This document shows positions 17,090 to 26,779 of a DNA stretch of 47,960 bases, piece by piece; within the stretch, counting starts at the first letter, position 1, and every line of letters begins with the position of its first letter. Source of the stretch: a bacterium. Its GTDB lineage: Bacteria > Patescibacteriota > Patescibacteriia > Buchananbacterales > GWA2-38-13. Both the position numbers and the translations under genes were made by a program. The stretch spans positions 1 through 47,960 of the forward strand of contig JAUSGZ010000045.1 of assembly GCA_030648715.1 (NCBI GenBank), in the 5' to 3' direction. The notes under the pieces are model-generated. The model searched no databases, was not told where the DNA came from, and was given only the letters and a program-made list of their open reading frames with translations.

Positions 17090-18742
17090 CTACTCCACTA
17101 TTGTTCCCCCGAAATTCTCTAGTAACGGCTGCAGGGCGGCATCGGCGGCCTTGAACGCCGGACCGCTGTCGGCGGGCACCACCACCACTTCCAGCCGCAC
17201 GGGCTTGCCGATAGCGGCGGCGATGGTCTGCTCAAGGATATGACGGTTCTTCGGCTCACGCACCCGTTCCAGGTGGAAATCGTACGCCACGCCGACCCGT
17301 ACCACGTCGCCGGATACCTCCACCACGCGCGTCACCCGCAGGAGCGAAAAAAGACTGTAGTTCTGCGTTTTCACCTGAGCGACGATGGTCGGCCACTGGT
17401 TCTGGAGGGATTCGAGCGTCGCAACCGGCGGGTCTCTCGGGGATTCTCCTTGCGCCGCCGCTGGCGGCACGGCTTGTTCGGGCTCTGATTTGGTTGCCGC
17501 CTTGGCCGCAGCGGTCTTTGCCGCCTTGCGGCCGGCCGGCTTCTTTGGTTCATCCGCCGCGGGTTTGACCATCGTGCTTCCTCCTCCCGGCGCGACGGGC
17601 GGTTCAGCCTTTGCTGCCGACACGGGAGCGGGCGCTGCAACCGGTGAGTTGCCCATGCACAGCTCCACCACCGCCAGCTCGAGCGGCAGCTGCGGAATGG
17701 TGGCGAAACGCAACTCATTGGCGCGCGAAACCCAGACCGACAGCATGGTAACCAGCATTGCGGCGCTCGGCCGGGCAACCAGCTCGCTCAAAACCTGTTC
17801 CTGGGCAGGCGTCAGGATGACCCCGAGTTCAGACGCGCGCACCCCGCTCTTCACCAACAGCAAACGGCGCAGCCAGTCGGTCACCTCGTTGGCGAAATGT
17901 CCCATGTCCACACCGTCGGCCGCCAGCCTCCCGAGCAGCTCCAGGGCCTGCGTGGTCTGCTTGCCGACCATCGCGCGCAGGAATTCAATGACCGAGGCGG
18001 CGTCCGTATACGGAATGACCAGCCGCGCCTGGTCCAGCGTGATGGGATCATCGCCCAGCGCCAGTACCTGTTCCAAGACGCTCTCCGCGTCGCGCACGGA
18101 GCCGTCGGCATTCGCGACGATCGCGGCAATGGCTTCCTCGCCGACGGTTCGTCCTTCACGGGCGACCAGTTGGACGAGCCGCTCGGCCATGTCCGGAGCC
18201 GAGACCTTTTTGAAATCAAAACGCTGACAGCGACTGACAATGGTCGGCGGGAGCTTGGCGACCTCCGTGGTGGCGAGGACGAACAGCACATTGGCCGGCG
18301 GCTCCTCCAGCGTCTTGAGGAGCGCATTGAATGCCGCCAACGACAGCATGTGCACCTCGTCGATGATGAACACTTTCCAGCGCAGGCTGGTCGGCGCCAC
18401 GCGTGTATTGCCGATGATGTGCTCGCGCACGTGGTCCACGCCGGTGTGCGACGCCGCGTCGATCTCCAGCACGTCCAGCGCGTTCCCCACCGTAATGCTC
18501 GTGCACGCGATGCAGTCGTTGCACGGCTCCGCCGAACCGGGCTTGCGCTGGAGGCAATTGACGGCTTTCGCCAGCACGCGCGAGGTCGTTGTCTTGCCGG
18601 TCCCCCGCGGGCCCGCGAACAGGTAGGCGTGGGCGACGCGGTCGGTCTCCAGCTGATGCTTGAGCGTGGTGAGCACGTGCCGCTGGCCGGTGATGTCGGA
18701 AAATTTCTGCGGGCGGTGTTTACGGTACAACGAAGTAGTCAT
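17090..18742 (-). CDS. dnaX: DNA polymerase III subunit gamma/tau
   Basis: MTTSLYRKHRPQKFSDITGQRHVLTTL...FAGPRGTGKTTTSRVLAKAVNC..CNDCIAC. Confidence 0.96.
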   Translation of the reverse strand: MTTSLYRKHRPQKFSDITGQRHVLTTLKHQLETDRVAHAYLFAGPRGTGKTTTSRVLAKAVNCLQRKPGSAEPCNDCIACTSITVGNALDVLEIDAASHTGVDHVREHIIGNTRVAPTSLRWKVFIIDEVHMLSLAAFNALLKTLEEPPANVLFVLATTEVAKLPPTIVSRCQRFDFKKVSAPDMAERLVQLVAREGRTVGEEAIAAIVANADGSVRDAESVLEQVLALGDDPITLDQARLVIPYTDAASVIEFLRAMVGKQTTQALELLGRLAADGVDMGHFANEVTDWLRRLLLVKSGVRASELGVILTPAQEQVLSELVARPSAAMLVTMLSVWVSRANELRFATIPQLPLELAVVELCMGNSPVAAPAPVSAAKAEPPVAPGGGSTMVKPAADEPKKPAGRKAAKTAAAKAATKSEPEQAVPPAAAQGESPRDPPVATLESLQNQWPTIVAQVKTQNYSLFSLLRVTRVVEVSGDVVRVGVAYDFHLERVREPKNRHILEQTIAAAIGKPVRLEVVVVPADSGPAFKAADAALQPLLENFGGTIVE

Positions 18743-18834
18743 GGGTGGCAGGTAGTGCGTGAGCAGGGGTATTGTACACCGCGGCCTAGGTGGGCGCAAT
18801 CGGGCGCGTTGGGCTTATTTTCCGCTGCAGGCAA

Positions 18835-19027
18835 ATAAAAAAGGGGCCGGTATCAGAGGAGAAATACCGCGCCCCAAAAACGAGGAGGAAAGAGTGTTTG
18901 GCGGCCGCGTGGCCGAAAGGGCGGATGAGTAATGAAAGAAGGAAAAGAGAGTAGTCTTGCCTCTACCCGCGTGGGTACAACCAAGGCTACTCTCCTTTTC
19001 GTTCCTCCACTTGAAAGAGCCTGAGAA
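18835..19027 (-). ncRNA. Candidate structured small RNA or dnaX leader
   Basis: Promoter TTGACA-N16-TACACT (19061-19034, minus), long hairpin GAGAGTAG../..CTACTCTC, intrinsic terminator GGGGCGCGGTATTTCTCCTCTGATACCGGCCCCTTTTTT. Confidence 0.55.
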
Positions 19028-19073
19028 AAATGAAGTGTAGCAGAACTGGGGCCATTGTCAAGGGGGGTACGGC

Positions 19074-19400
19074 CTACGGCGTCATACGCTCCGGGTCTGC
19101 GGCTTCGGGATTGGGCGGCAGCAGCCACCCGCCGCGCGCCGGCGCACAGGCATTATAGATGATCTCCATCTGGCGCGACATCCGCTCCTCCATGGTTCGC
19201 AGGTCGTCCTGGAGCGTACGATAGTTCTGCTCGGCGACGCGCGGAAACTCGCGCACCATGTAGCGGAGCGCGATCTTCTGTGCGACGATGACACTCCCCA
19301 GCGCAAACAGCAGGAACATGATGATGGCCAGGAAAAAAGCCACGTCGCCGTGGATGTTGACGCGGCGCGGGAGTGCCTTTGGAGTCGACTTCTTCGGCAT
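19074..19400 (-). CDS. Single-TM coiled-coil-like protein, unknown function
   Basis: MPKKSTPKALPRRVNIHGDVAFFLAIIMFLLFALGSVIVAQ... Confidence 0.6.
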   Translation of the reverse strand: MPKKSTPKALPRRVNIHGDVAFFLAIIMFLLFALGSVIVAQKIALRYMVREFPRVAEQNYRTLQDDLRTMEERMSRQMEIIYNACAPARGGWLLPPNPEAADPERMTP

Positions 19401-19406
19401 ACGTTC

Positions 19407-19982
19407 CTAAGCGGCGATGATATTCTCCACCGCGGCCCAGTTGCTGCGGGAGCTCTTCGGTACCAGGATGACCACCTGGTCGCCCGGTTTTCCGTGGAAG
19501 TACGTCACCGATGCGGTCAGCACCCGCCACCGGCGCTCGCCCTTGACCGCATACCAATCGCCGGTCAGCTGGTCGCGCGCCAGCACGCCGATGAACTGGT
19601 CGCGCTCGATAGGCCCGATCTGCTTATAAATAAAAGAACCATTCTGGGTAATGGTCAGTTTCAAGATGTCGCCCTCCACGAGCTTGGATTTGCTGGCGTA
19701 GTTGGGCGGCACGTTGTAGCGCTTGCCGTCCGCCCCGACCATCGCCTCTCCATTGAAGACGCCCTCAATGACGCGCCCGACCGCGCCGCTGGCGATCGCG
19801 CGGGCGGCGGTGTTGGCCTGCTGCAGGCTCTCCATCACCAGCGCGGCGTTGGCGTCGCCGCTATTGAGCGACTCCAGGGCACGCGCAATATTCTTCTGGG
19901 TGTCCTCCAGCAGTTTTTTCAGATCTTCCGCCGACTGGCCTTCGCCGACCGGCGGCTGTTCGTGATTTTTGTTTTCCCGCAT
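19407..19982 (-). CDS. Conserved-looking hypothetical protein, unknown function
   Basis: 191 aa continuous ORF, coding-like composition. Confidence 0.7.
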   Translation of the reverse strand: MRENKNHEQPPVGEGQSAEDLKKLLEDTQKNIARALESLNSGDANAALVMESLQQANTAARAIASGAVGRVIEGVFNGEAMVGADGKRYNVPPNYASKSKLVEGDILKLTITQNGSFIYKQIGPIERDQFIGVLARDQLTGDWYAVKGERRWRVLTASVTYFHGKPGDQVVILVPKSSRSNWAAVENIIAA

Positions 19983-20107
19983 ACCTCCTAGGTCAACGGT
20001 TGAACGTGTGGTAATTGTATTTGCTAAATTATTTTTTATTTACCTTGTCCCGCTCACGCCTCGGGTACATCCATTGTACGACGGGGCATACCGGGAGTTT
20101 TTCGCGC

Positions 20108-20659
20108 TTAGGAATTCTCGGCGGGTTTGTTCGTCGCGCCGCCGACATCGTACCGGTAGATGGCGATGCTGGTTGGGGTGGGCTTGGAAACCGCGCTCGG
20201 CTGCCAGCCGGAGATGGGGAACGCGTAGCTCACGACCCTGGCCCCGGCCCGCAATTCCGTCGCGAGCTTCGGGCCAAGCCTGGTCATCGCGCGCGGCGTC
20301 AGAAAGGTCGTGACCACCGCCGCATCGGACAGCGATTGATTGAAAAAATTGCGATAGCGGACCTTCGCCTGCCGCCACTGGCCCGCACCCAGTATTCTAC
20401 CCCAGGCCAAAAGGTAGGGCAAGAGCGATACCTCAAACCCGACCGCCAGGGCCCCCGATCGGGCTGCCGCAGCCAGAATACGCCCGTCCCCGCAACCCAG
20501 GTCGTAGAGCAACTCGCCGCGCCGGAGGTGGGCCAGGGCCAGCATCCGCCGCACGTCGGCTTTGGGCATCGGCAGCCACGGCGCGGCCAGCACCCCGCCC
20601 CAGGCCATGGTTCCCAGGAACGCAATGATTCCCAATGTCCCCCACCACGGCAACAGCAT
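20108..20659 (-). CDS. Class I SAM-dependent methyltransferase-like protein with N-terminal TM
   Basis: GELLYDLGCGDGRILAAAARSGALAVGFEVS. Confidence 0.8.
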   Translation of the reverse strand: MLLPWWGTLGIIAFLGTMAWGGVLAAPWLPMPKADVRRMLALAHLRRGELLYDLGCGDGRILAAAARSGALAVGFEVSLLPYLLAWGRILGAGQWRQAKVRYRNFFNQSLSDAAVVTTFLTPRAMTRLGPKLATELRAGARVVSYAFPISGWQPSAVSKPTPTSIAIYRYDVGGATNKPAENS

Positions 20660-20754
20660 ATCCCCATATCCTACCCTACGAGGACCGTGACGGCTACCTG
20701 TGGTATACTGCAGTCAGCCGAAAATCGCAGCCCGGGGAGAAACAAAACGGCGCC

Positions 20755-21687
20755 ATGCGCAACGCGACAGAAATAAAATTCCCCCACTATACCCTGCTGA
20801 CCGTCAGCAACCCCGCCAGTCTTGACCTGGACGAGTTGGCGCGGCGTTGGCATTTTCATCCACTCGACCTGCAAGAAGCCGGAACGCTCGCCAAGCGCTC
20901 GCGGCTGGAAACCTACGCCGAGTACGCGTGCCTGGTCACGCTCTGGCCGACCTACCGCCGCAGCACCCGCGATATCAAGCCGGTGGTGCTGACGTTTTTC
21001 ATCCGTCCCGACGCGCTGATCGTGCTGCAGCGCGGTACGTTCCCGGTTTTCAACGAAGTCATCCAGCGCTACGCCGGCAGCAACGAGCTGCGCACCGCGC
21101 TGGGCGAGCGCTCCCCCGAACGGCTGCTGTATGAGATCCTCAACCAGCTCTACCAGTCGCTCTTCCCCATGATCGACCACCTGATCGACGACTGCGACGT
21201 CATCGAGCAGGAAATTTTTGCGAGCCACGAACGCCAGATGATCTCCCACATCCTGGCCATCCGCCGCAACATCACCGACGTGCGCAAGATCCTGCAAGTG
21301 CACAAAAGCGTGCTCAAGCGGCTCGCGGCGTTCCTGACGGAAAATCCGCGCTACGCGATGCGATCCACCGACCGTTACTTCGGCGACCTCATCGACTACG
21401 CCAAAGAAGACTGGGACACGCTGGAAAATCTAAAAGAACGCATTGAGGCCTTGCAGCAGACCAATGAGTCGCAGATCTCTTTCCGGCTGTCCGACATCAT
21501 GAAGACCCTGACCATCATCTCGGTCTTCACATTCCCTTTGACCCTGGTGGCGTCCACGTTCGCGCTGAACACGGAGGGCGCCATGCCCTGGCTCCATGAC
21601 CCGAATGGTTTTTGGTATGTCGTTGGCATCCAAGGAGCGCTTGCCGCGGTGATGTTTCTCGTGTTCAAACGTAAACGGTGGTTCTAA
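20755..21687 (+). CDS. corA: CorA-like Mg2+/metal transporter, with GMN motif altered to ALN
   Basis: Soluble N-terminal domain and two C-terminal TMs; LTLVASTFALNTEGAMPWLHDPNGFWYVVG. Confidence 0.88.
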   Translation: MRNATEIKFPHYTLLTVSNPASLDLDELARRWHFHPLDLQEAGTLAKRSRLETYAEYACLVTLWPTYRRSTRDIKPVVLTFFIRPDALIVLQRGTFPVFNEVIQRYAGSNELRTALGERSPERLLYEILNQLYQSLFPMIDHLIDDCDVIEQEIFASHERQMISHILAIRRNITDVRKILQVHKSVLKRLAAFLTENPRYAMRSTDRYFGDLIDYAKEDWDTLENLKERIEALQQTNESQISFRLSDIMKTLTIISVFTFPLTLVASTFALNTEGAMPWLHDPNGFWYVVGIQGALAAVMFLVFKRKRWF

Positions 21688-21734
21688 GTGAGACGGGTAG
21701 TAGGATTGTAGGACGGTAGGATGATGTAGGATAG

Positions 21735-21770
21735 CAGATGAAAAGGACCGGCAGGCCGGTCCTTTTTAAT
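21735..21770. terminator. Bidirectional intrinsic terminator aaaaggaccggcaggccggtcctttttaat
   Basis: Stem AAAGGACCGGC/GCCGGTCCTTT between convergent genes. Confidence 0.85.
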
Positions 21771-21795
21771 ATTCCTCACCTACCCAACTACCACC

Positions 21796-22944
21796 CTACC
21801 CAACTACCACCCTACTCTCCTCCCTCGCCTCGATCTGCCGTACCACGTCGGCGGCCAGGTCATACGCGGCATTGGGCTTGCCCAAACCGCGACAGGCGGA
21901 CTTCCGCTCGGCGGCAAGCCTGGCGTCGGTGAGCAGCGGCGCGATGGCCTCGGCCAGTTGGTCGGGGGCGTGGGCGGAAACGGCCACCTGGTGGCGCAGC
22001 AGGAATGCGAGATTGTCCTCCTCCTGGCCGGGGATGGCCGACGGTATCGCCATGACCGCGCCCATCGCCAGACATTCGGACACCGTCAAGCCGCCGGCCT
22101 TGGTGATGACCACATCACAGGCCGACAACAGCTCTTCCATATTCTGGACGAAGCCAAAGACTAAGACCCCGTCGGTCCGCGGCAGTGCGGAGCGCTTCAG
22201 TTGGCTGCGCAGCCAGTGGTCGCGCCCGGTGACCAGGAGGAATTTGGTATTCGGCGCGTGCCCACGAACCAGCGGCACCAGCCGCTCCAGATACCCGACG
22301 GACAAAAGGCCGCCGATGACCAGCACGACCGGCTCCCCTCCCGACAGGCCGAGACTGCGGCGCACGGCGGCAGCATCAATGGCGCGGGCAAATTTCGGCT
22401 GTACGGGGATGCCGGTCACGGCCACCCGCTGCGGCGGGACCCCGAATCCGCCCAAGCAGCGGCGCACATCTTCGGTGGACACGAAATAGCGGTCGGTCGC
22501 CTCATCGACCCAAAAACTGTGGCAGCCGTAATCGGTCACGACCACCGCCGTAGGAATTTCTGCAATGGTTTTGTCGCCGACATGCGCCAGGAGGCGGGTT
22601 GGCATTGGATGCGTGCCGATGATGAAATCCGGCCGGTACTCGCGCACATACCGGAGCAGCGGCCGTTCCATGGCCCAACGGGTGATGGTTACCAGCATGC
22701 CGTGGCGCGCGGGCCGGTCGTAGCGGCGGTAGAGGAATCCCCAGAGCTTGGTCCAGTGCGAACTGATGAAATTGTACCCGTCCTCGTAAAAGAAGCGGAA
22801 CACCGGCCGCGCGAACTGCAGCACATTGACGTTCCGCACCGTAATGTCGGGATGGCGTTCGGCGAACGCCGCCGTGATGGCTTCGGCCGCTTTGACATGG
22901 CCCATCCCGCCGGTCGCATGCAAAATCAAGACTCGTCCAGCCAT
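21796..22944 (-). CDS. MGDG-synthase-like glycosyltransferase
   Basis: MAGRVLILHATGGMGHVKAAEAI...DFIIGTHPMPT...VVVTDYGCHSFWV...ITKAGGLTVSECLAMG. Confidence 0.9.
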   Translation of the reverse strand: MAGRVLILHATGGMGHVKAAEAITAAFAERHPDITVRNVNVLQFARPVFRFFYEDGYNFISSHWTKLWGFLYRRYDRPARHGMLVTITRWAMERPLLRYVREYRPDFIIGTHPMPTRLLAHVGDKTIAEIPTAVVVTDYGCHSFWVDEATDRYFVSTEDVRRCLGGFGVPPQRVAVTGIPVQPKFARAIDAAAVRRSLGLSGGEPVVLVIGGLLSVGYLERLVPLVRGHAPNTKFLLVTGRDHWLRSQLKRSALPRTDGVLVFGFVQNMEELLSACDVVITKAGGLTVSECLAMGAVMAIPSAIPGQEEDNLAFLLRHQVAVSAHAPDQLAEAIAPLLTDARLAAERKSACRGLGKPNAAYDLAADVVRQIEAREESRVVVG

Positions 22945-22975
22945 GTGCGTTGTGGTCCGGCGCTGGCCCACGGTG

Positions 22976-24376
22976 TTATCCCTTGGGCGCCACCCGCGGA
23001 CCGTCGGGCGTGTCTTCAATAGTAAATCCGGCACTCGCGCCCTCATCGCGCAGCCGGTCGGACTCTTTCCAATCTTTCTTTTTTCGCGCCTCCTCGCGGC
23101 GGGCGACCAGCGCCAGGATATTTTTGGGGATCTCTGCCGCGACGGTTTCCCCCAGCCGCAACCCCAGCACGCGGTCGAACTGCGCCAAGGATTGCCGCTT
23201 GGCGTGGCCCGGCAACGAATGGTCAGAAAGCATATCCCACAGCACCGCCAGCGCCTGCGGCGTGTTCAGGTCGTCGCTGATGGCACGGGCAAAATGCGCC
23301 TCGTATTCGGCGCAGCCGACCGCAGGCGCCTCCAATTCGGCCGCGGCCCGGCGCAAGCGCTTCAACGCTTGCGCCGCGCCGTCCAACGCCTCCCAGGAAA
23401 AATTGAGCTTCTGGCGATAGTGGGTGTTCAGGCAGAGGTAACGGTACGAGATGGGATCGTAGCCGCGCTCCACGACGTCGGAAAGTTTCACGAACGTACC
23501 CGCGGATTTCGCCATCTTCGCCTTACCTAGGTCCAAGAACGCGCCGTGCAGCCACACCTGCACCGTCCGCATCCCGTAGGCGGCCTCGTTCTGGGCGATC
23601 TCGTTGGTGTGGTGCACCGCGATGTGGTCTTCCCCGCCGCAGTGGAGGTCGAAAGGAAAACCCAGATGCCGCTCGGACATCGCCGAGCATTCGATATGCC
23701 AGCCCGGGAAACCGACGCCCCACGGCGATTCCCAGCGCATAACATGCTGGGCATTTTTTCCCGCCAACTTGAACCAGAGGGCGAAATCCGCGGGATGCTT
23801 TTTGGCCGGGTCAACCTCCACTTCGTCGCGTGCGCCGACCGATTTTTCCTTCAGCTTTTGACCTGACAGCGCGGTGTAGCCCGGGAACTTCGCGACGTCG
23901 AAATAGACGGCCAGCGGCGTTGCATACGCGTAGCCATTCTTCATCATCCGTTCGATAAGCGCGATCATCTGCGGCACGTGGTCGGTGGCCTTCGGCAGGA
24001 CGTGCGGCCGCAGGATGTTGAGCGCGGAAAGGTCGGCGAGGAACGCCTGGGTGTAGCGGTCGGCAAGCGTACGCAGGCTCTCCACCGTCGGCGGCAACTG
24101 CTCGCGCGCGAGTGCCTTTTGCATCTTGTCCTCGCCGGTATCGGCGTCCGACACGAGGTGGCCGACGTCGGTGATGTTCATCACGTGTTTGACGGAAAGA
24201 CCCAGGTACTCGAGCGTTCGGCGCAACACATCCTCGAACAGGTAGGTGCGCAGATTGCCAATGTGCGCAAAGTCGTACACGGTCGGCCCGCAGGCATACA
24301 TACGGACGGCGTTGCCGTCCAGGGGCCGCACTGCTTCCTTGCGGCGCGTCAGCGTGTTGTAGAGGAGAAATTCCAT
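22976..24376 (-). CDS. cysS: Cysteine--tRNA ligase
   Basis: MYACGPTVYDFAHIGNLRTYLFEDVLRR...WHIECSAMS...KMAKSAGTFV. Confidence 0.97.
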   Translation of the reverse strand: MEFLLYNTLTRRKEAVRPLDGNAVRMYACGPTVYDFAHIGNLRTYLFEDVLRRTLEYLGLSVKHVMNITDVGHLVSDADTGEDKMQKALAREQLPPTVESLRTLADRYTQAFLADLSALNILRPHVLPKATDHVPQMIALIERMMKNGYAYATPLAVYFDVAKFPGYTALSGQKLKEKSVGARDEVEVDPAKKHPADFALWFKLAGKNAQHVMRWESPWGVGFPGWHIECSAMSERHLGFPFDLHCGGEDHIAVHHTNEIAQNEAAYGMRTVQVWLHGAFLDLGKAKMAKSAGTFVKLSDVVERGYDPISYRYLCLNTHYRQKLNFSWEALDGAAQALKRLRRAAAELEAPAVGCAEYEAHFARAISDDLNTPQALAVLWDMLSDHSLPGHAKRQSLAQFDRVLGLRLGETVAAEIPKNILALVARREEARKKKDWKESDRLRDEGASAGFTIEDTPDGPRVAPKG

Positions 24377-24474
24377 GGCGTCGATGTTGCGAATGCCAAA
24401 ATACTAGCCGTTTTTGCAGAAAAATGAAAGCGGGCGCGGCTTGACGAACCCGCCGCCTATGCTACTGTGGATAT

Positions 24475-24615
24475 GCAGGGCCGGCTTCTCACCCAACTCC
24501 AACCCTACCCTTTCGACCCAAACAACCTTGGCCGGCCCTCTTCAGTGCCCTTTGGCTGCGCGCGGCAGCCCTCCTGAACCCCTCGGCAGACTTCACATGC
24601 CGAGGGGATTTTTTA
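24475..24615 (+). ncRNA. Candidate small RNA (or attenuated leader of the ABC exporter)
   Basis: Promoter TTGACG-N16-TACTGT at 24441-24468; stem AGGGCCGGC/GCCGGCCCT around a G-depleted 45-nt loop; hairpin GGCTGCgcgcGGCAGCC; terminator CCCCTCGGCA..TGCCGAGGGGatttttta. Confidence 0.55.
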
Positions 24616-24646
24616 TTCCCGCCGCGCTGGCGTACAATGGAAGCAC

Positions 24647-26506
24647 ATGCTCCCCCAGCGAAAATTCCTGTCCCGCTACTGGAAGAACGAACGCGGCACC
24701 ATCGCGGCGATCTTTACGTTCATTATGCTGGCCCAGGGCTTCTCGCTGCTGGAACCCTACCTGTGGACGCGCCTGCTGGACGGTTTTCTCAAGGAAGTAA
24801 CCGACCGCTCCAAATTTCCGACCGAGGAGATATTTTTCGGACAGGTCACCGGCATCGTTCTGTTCTGGATAGCGGCCGCGCTCGCCTCGCGAACCGCGAA
24901 GAATATCCACCAATTCTATGCGACGACGCTGGCCGACCGGGTCGGCATCCGCGTTTTCCTGCACGCATTCTCGCACGTGCTGGACCTACCGATGCGCTTC
25001 CACGCCAACGTCAAAGGCGGCGAACTGTTCCGGAAACTGACCAAGGCGCGCACCGACGTGACGGCGTTCCTCACCACCTACTTTGAAAAGATCTTCCAGA
25101 ACGCGTTCGCTATCGCTTTGGTCGCCGCCTACACCTTCATCCGCAACTGGCGGATGGGCCTGGCCCTGGTGATCTTCATCCCGCCGTTCCTGCTGGTGAC
25201 CGCGCTGCTGACCCGCCGCATCCGGCGCATCCAAAACCGCATCAACAAGGCGAACGAAACGCTGTTTGGCACCACCGTGGAAGCCATCACCCACATCGAG
25301 GTGGTCAAGGCGTTCGCCACCGCGTCCCACGAGCACCGGCTGGCCTCGCGCGACCACCGCATCGCCCACGCGCACGTGCAGGAACGCACGCGGGCGTACC
25401 AGATCCTGACCTTCACCCAGGGCACCATCATCAACCTGGCGCGCGTGACCATGATCTGGTACGGCGCGCTGCTCCTGTTCCGCGGCCAGCTGTCGTTCGG
25501 CGACCTCGTCCTTTTCAACATCTTCACGTTCTGGGTCTACCAGCCGCTCTACGAGCTGGGCGAGATCTACGCCAAATACCAGGAGGGCGTGAACGCCGTG
25601 GAACGCCTGCAGACGGTCCTGCGCGAACCGACCGACGAAGGCGGTGGCGCATCGGCCGTCATTCCCGAGGAGCTGCGGGGCGACATCGAGTTCCGGCACG
25701 TCGGCTTCACCTACAGCGACGAGCAGCGCGAGGTCCTGCGCGACGTGTCGTTCCGCGTCAAACCGGGGCAAAAACTGGCGCTGGTCGGCATGTCGGGTTC
25801 CGGCAAGACCACGGTGGTCAAACTGCTGCTGCGCTTCTTTGCGCCGACCAACGGCCAAGTCTTGGTGGACGGGCGCAGCTTGCGCGACTACGACGTGGAG
25901 GCCCTGCGTAACCGTATCGGCCTGGTGATGCAGGACAATATCCTCTTCAACATGAGCTTGGCGGACAACATCCGCTATGGCACGTTCGACGCTACCGACG
26001 AACAGGTGGTCGCCGCGGCGCGGCGGGCGTACCTGGACGACCTGGTGGCGACGCTGCCCGACGGCTACAAGACCCTGGTCGGCGAGCGCGGCATCAAGCT
26101 GTCCGGCGGCGAGCGCCAGCGGGTCGCCATCGCGCGCGCCATCATCAAGCAGCCCGATATCCTCATCTTCGACGAAGCCACGTCGGCCCTGGACTCCCGC
26201 TCCGAAGAACTCATCAAGCGCGCTATCCTTGAAGTCTCCGCCGGCGTCACGACCGTCACCGTCGCCCACCGCTTCGCCACCGTCATGAACGCCGACGAGA
26301 TCCTGCTTTTTGAACGGGGGCGCATCATGGAGCGCGGCACGCATGACCAGCTGCTCAAGCGGCACGGGCGCTACCGCGAACTTTTTGAACTCCAAACCCG
26401 GCACGGCGTTTCGCTTTCCTCTCCCCGCAGATCCGAAGAACCGTCACCTGCCGCCGAACAGCCCGCGGAACCCAACCGCCCGTCGGCCGAGGAAACGCCA
26501 ACGTAA
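24647..26506 (+). CDS. ABC transporter, fused permease/ATP-binding protein
   Basis: VGMSGSGKTTVVKLLLRFF; KLSGGERQRVAIARAIIKQPDILIFDEATSALDS. Confidence 0.95.
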   Translation: MLPQRKFLSRYWKNERGTIAAIFTFIMLAQGFSLLEPYLWTRLLDGFLKEVTDRSKFPTEEIFFGQVTGIVLFWIAAALASRTAKNIHQFYATTLADRVGIRVFLHAFSHVLDLPMRFHANVKGGELFRKLTKARTDVTAFLTTYFEKIFQNAFAIALVAAYTFIRNWRMGLALVIFIPPFLLVTALLTRRIRRIQNRINKANETLFGTTVEAITHIEVVKAFATASHEHRLASRDHRIAHAHVQERTRAYQILTFTQGTIINLARVTMIWYGALLLFRGQLSFGDLVLFNIFTFWVYQPLYELGEIYAKYQEGVNAVERLQTVLREPTDEGGGASAVIPEELRGDIEFRHVGFTYSDEQREVLRDVSFRVKPGQKLALVGMSGSGKTTVVKLLLRFFAPTNGQVLVDGRSLRDYDVEALRNRIGLVMQDNILFNMSLADNIRYGTFDATDEQVVAAARRAYLDDLVATLPDGYKTLVGERGIKLSGGERQRVAIARAIIKQPDILIFDEATSALDSRSEELIKRAILEVSAGVTTVTVAHRFATVMNADEILLFERGRIMERGTHDQLLKRHGRYRELFELQTRHGVSLSSPRRSEEPSPAAEQPAEPNRPSAEETPT

Positions 26507-26565
26507 GCACGGCTAAAAAACCTTCGCCCGAGGAGCGGGAGCGACCGGCATCCCGCTTTTTCGTG

Positions 26566-26594
26566 TTGACATCGCATCCCCCTTGCCGTATCCT
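26566..26594 (+). promoter_or_regulatory. Promoter TTGACA-N17-TATCCT (approximate coordinates)
   Basis: Direct motif match upstream of CDS 26780. Confidence 0.6.
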
Positions 26595-26779
26595 CCCTGT
26601 GGTCTTTGACAACTGCATACCGGCGCTTTCCAGCATTCCCAGACGGGATGCGGCGCAGGCGGCAACGACCGTTCCGTCATTATTTCTGCGGCGGCGCAAA
26701 CCTCCGCAGAAACGACGGCTGCATTCCGAGGATGGTCCGCGGAATACAACGCCTGCCGAAAACGGCAGGGGAGGCTCTC

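Noticed and set aside
17897-18838. 313-aa ORF antisense to dnaX
   Set aside because: dnaX motifs are unambiguous on the other strand.
18880-19030. T-box leader for dnaX
   Set aside because: Superficial GTACCCACGCGGG resemblance only; lacks the AGGGTGGNACCGCG core, and dnaX is not a typical T-box target.
24986-26404. 472-aa ORF antisense to the ABC exporter
   Set aside because: Fully overlapped by a clear ABC transporter; high-GC antisense open frame with no recognisable domain.
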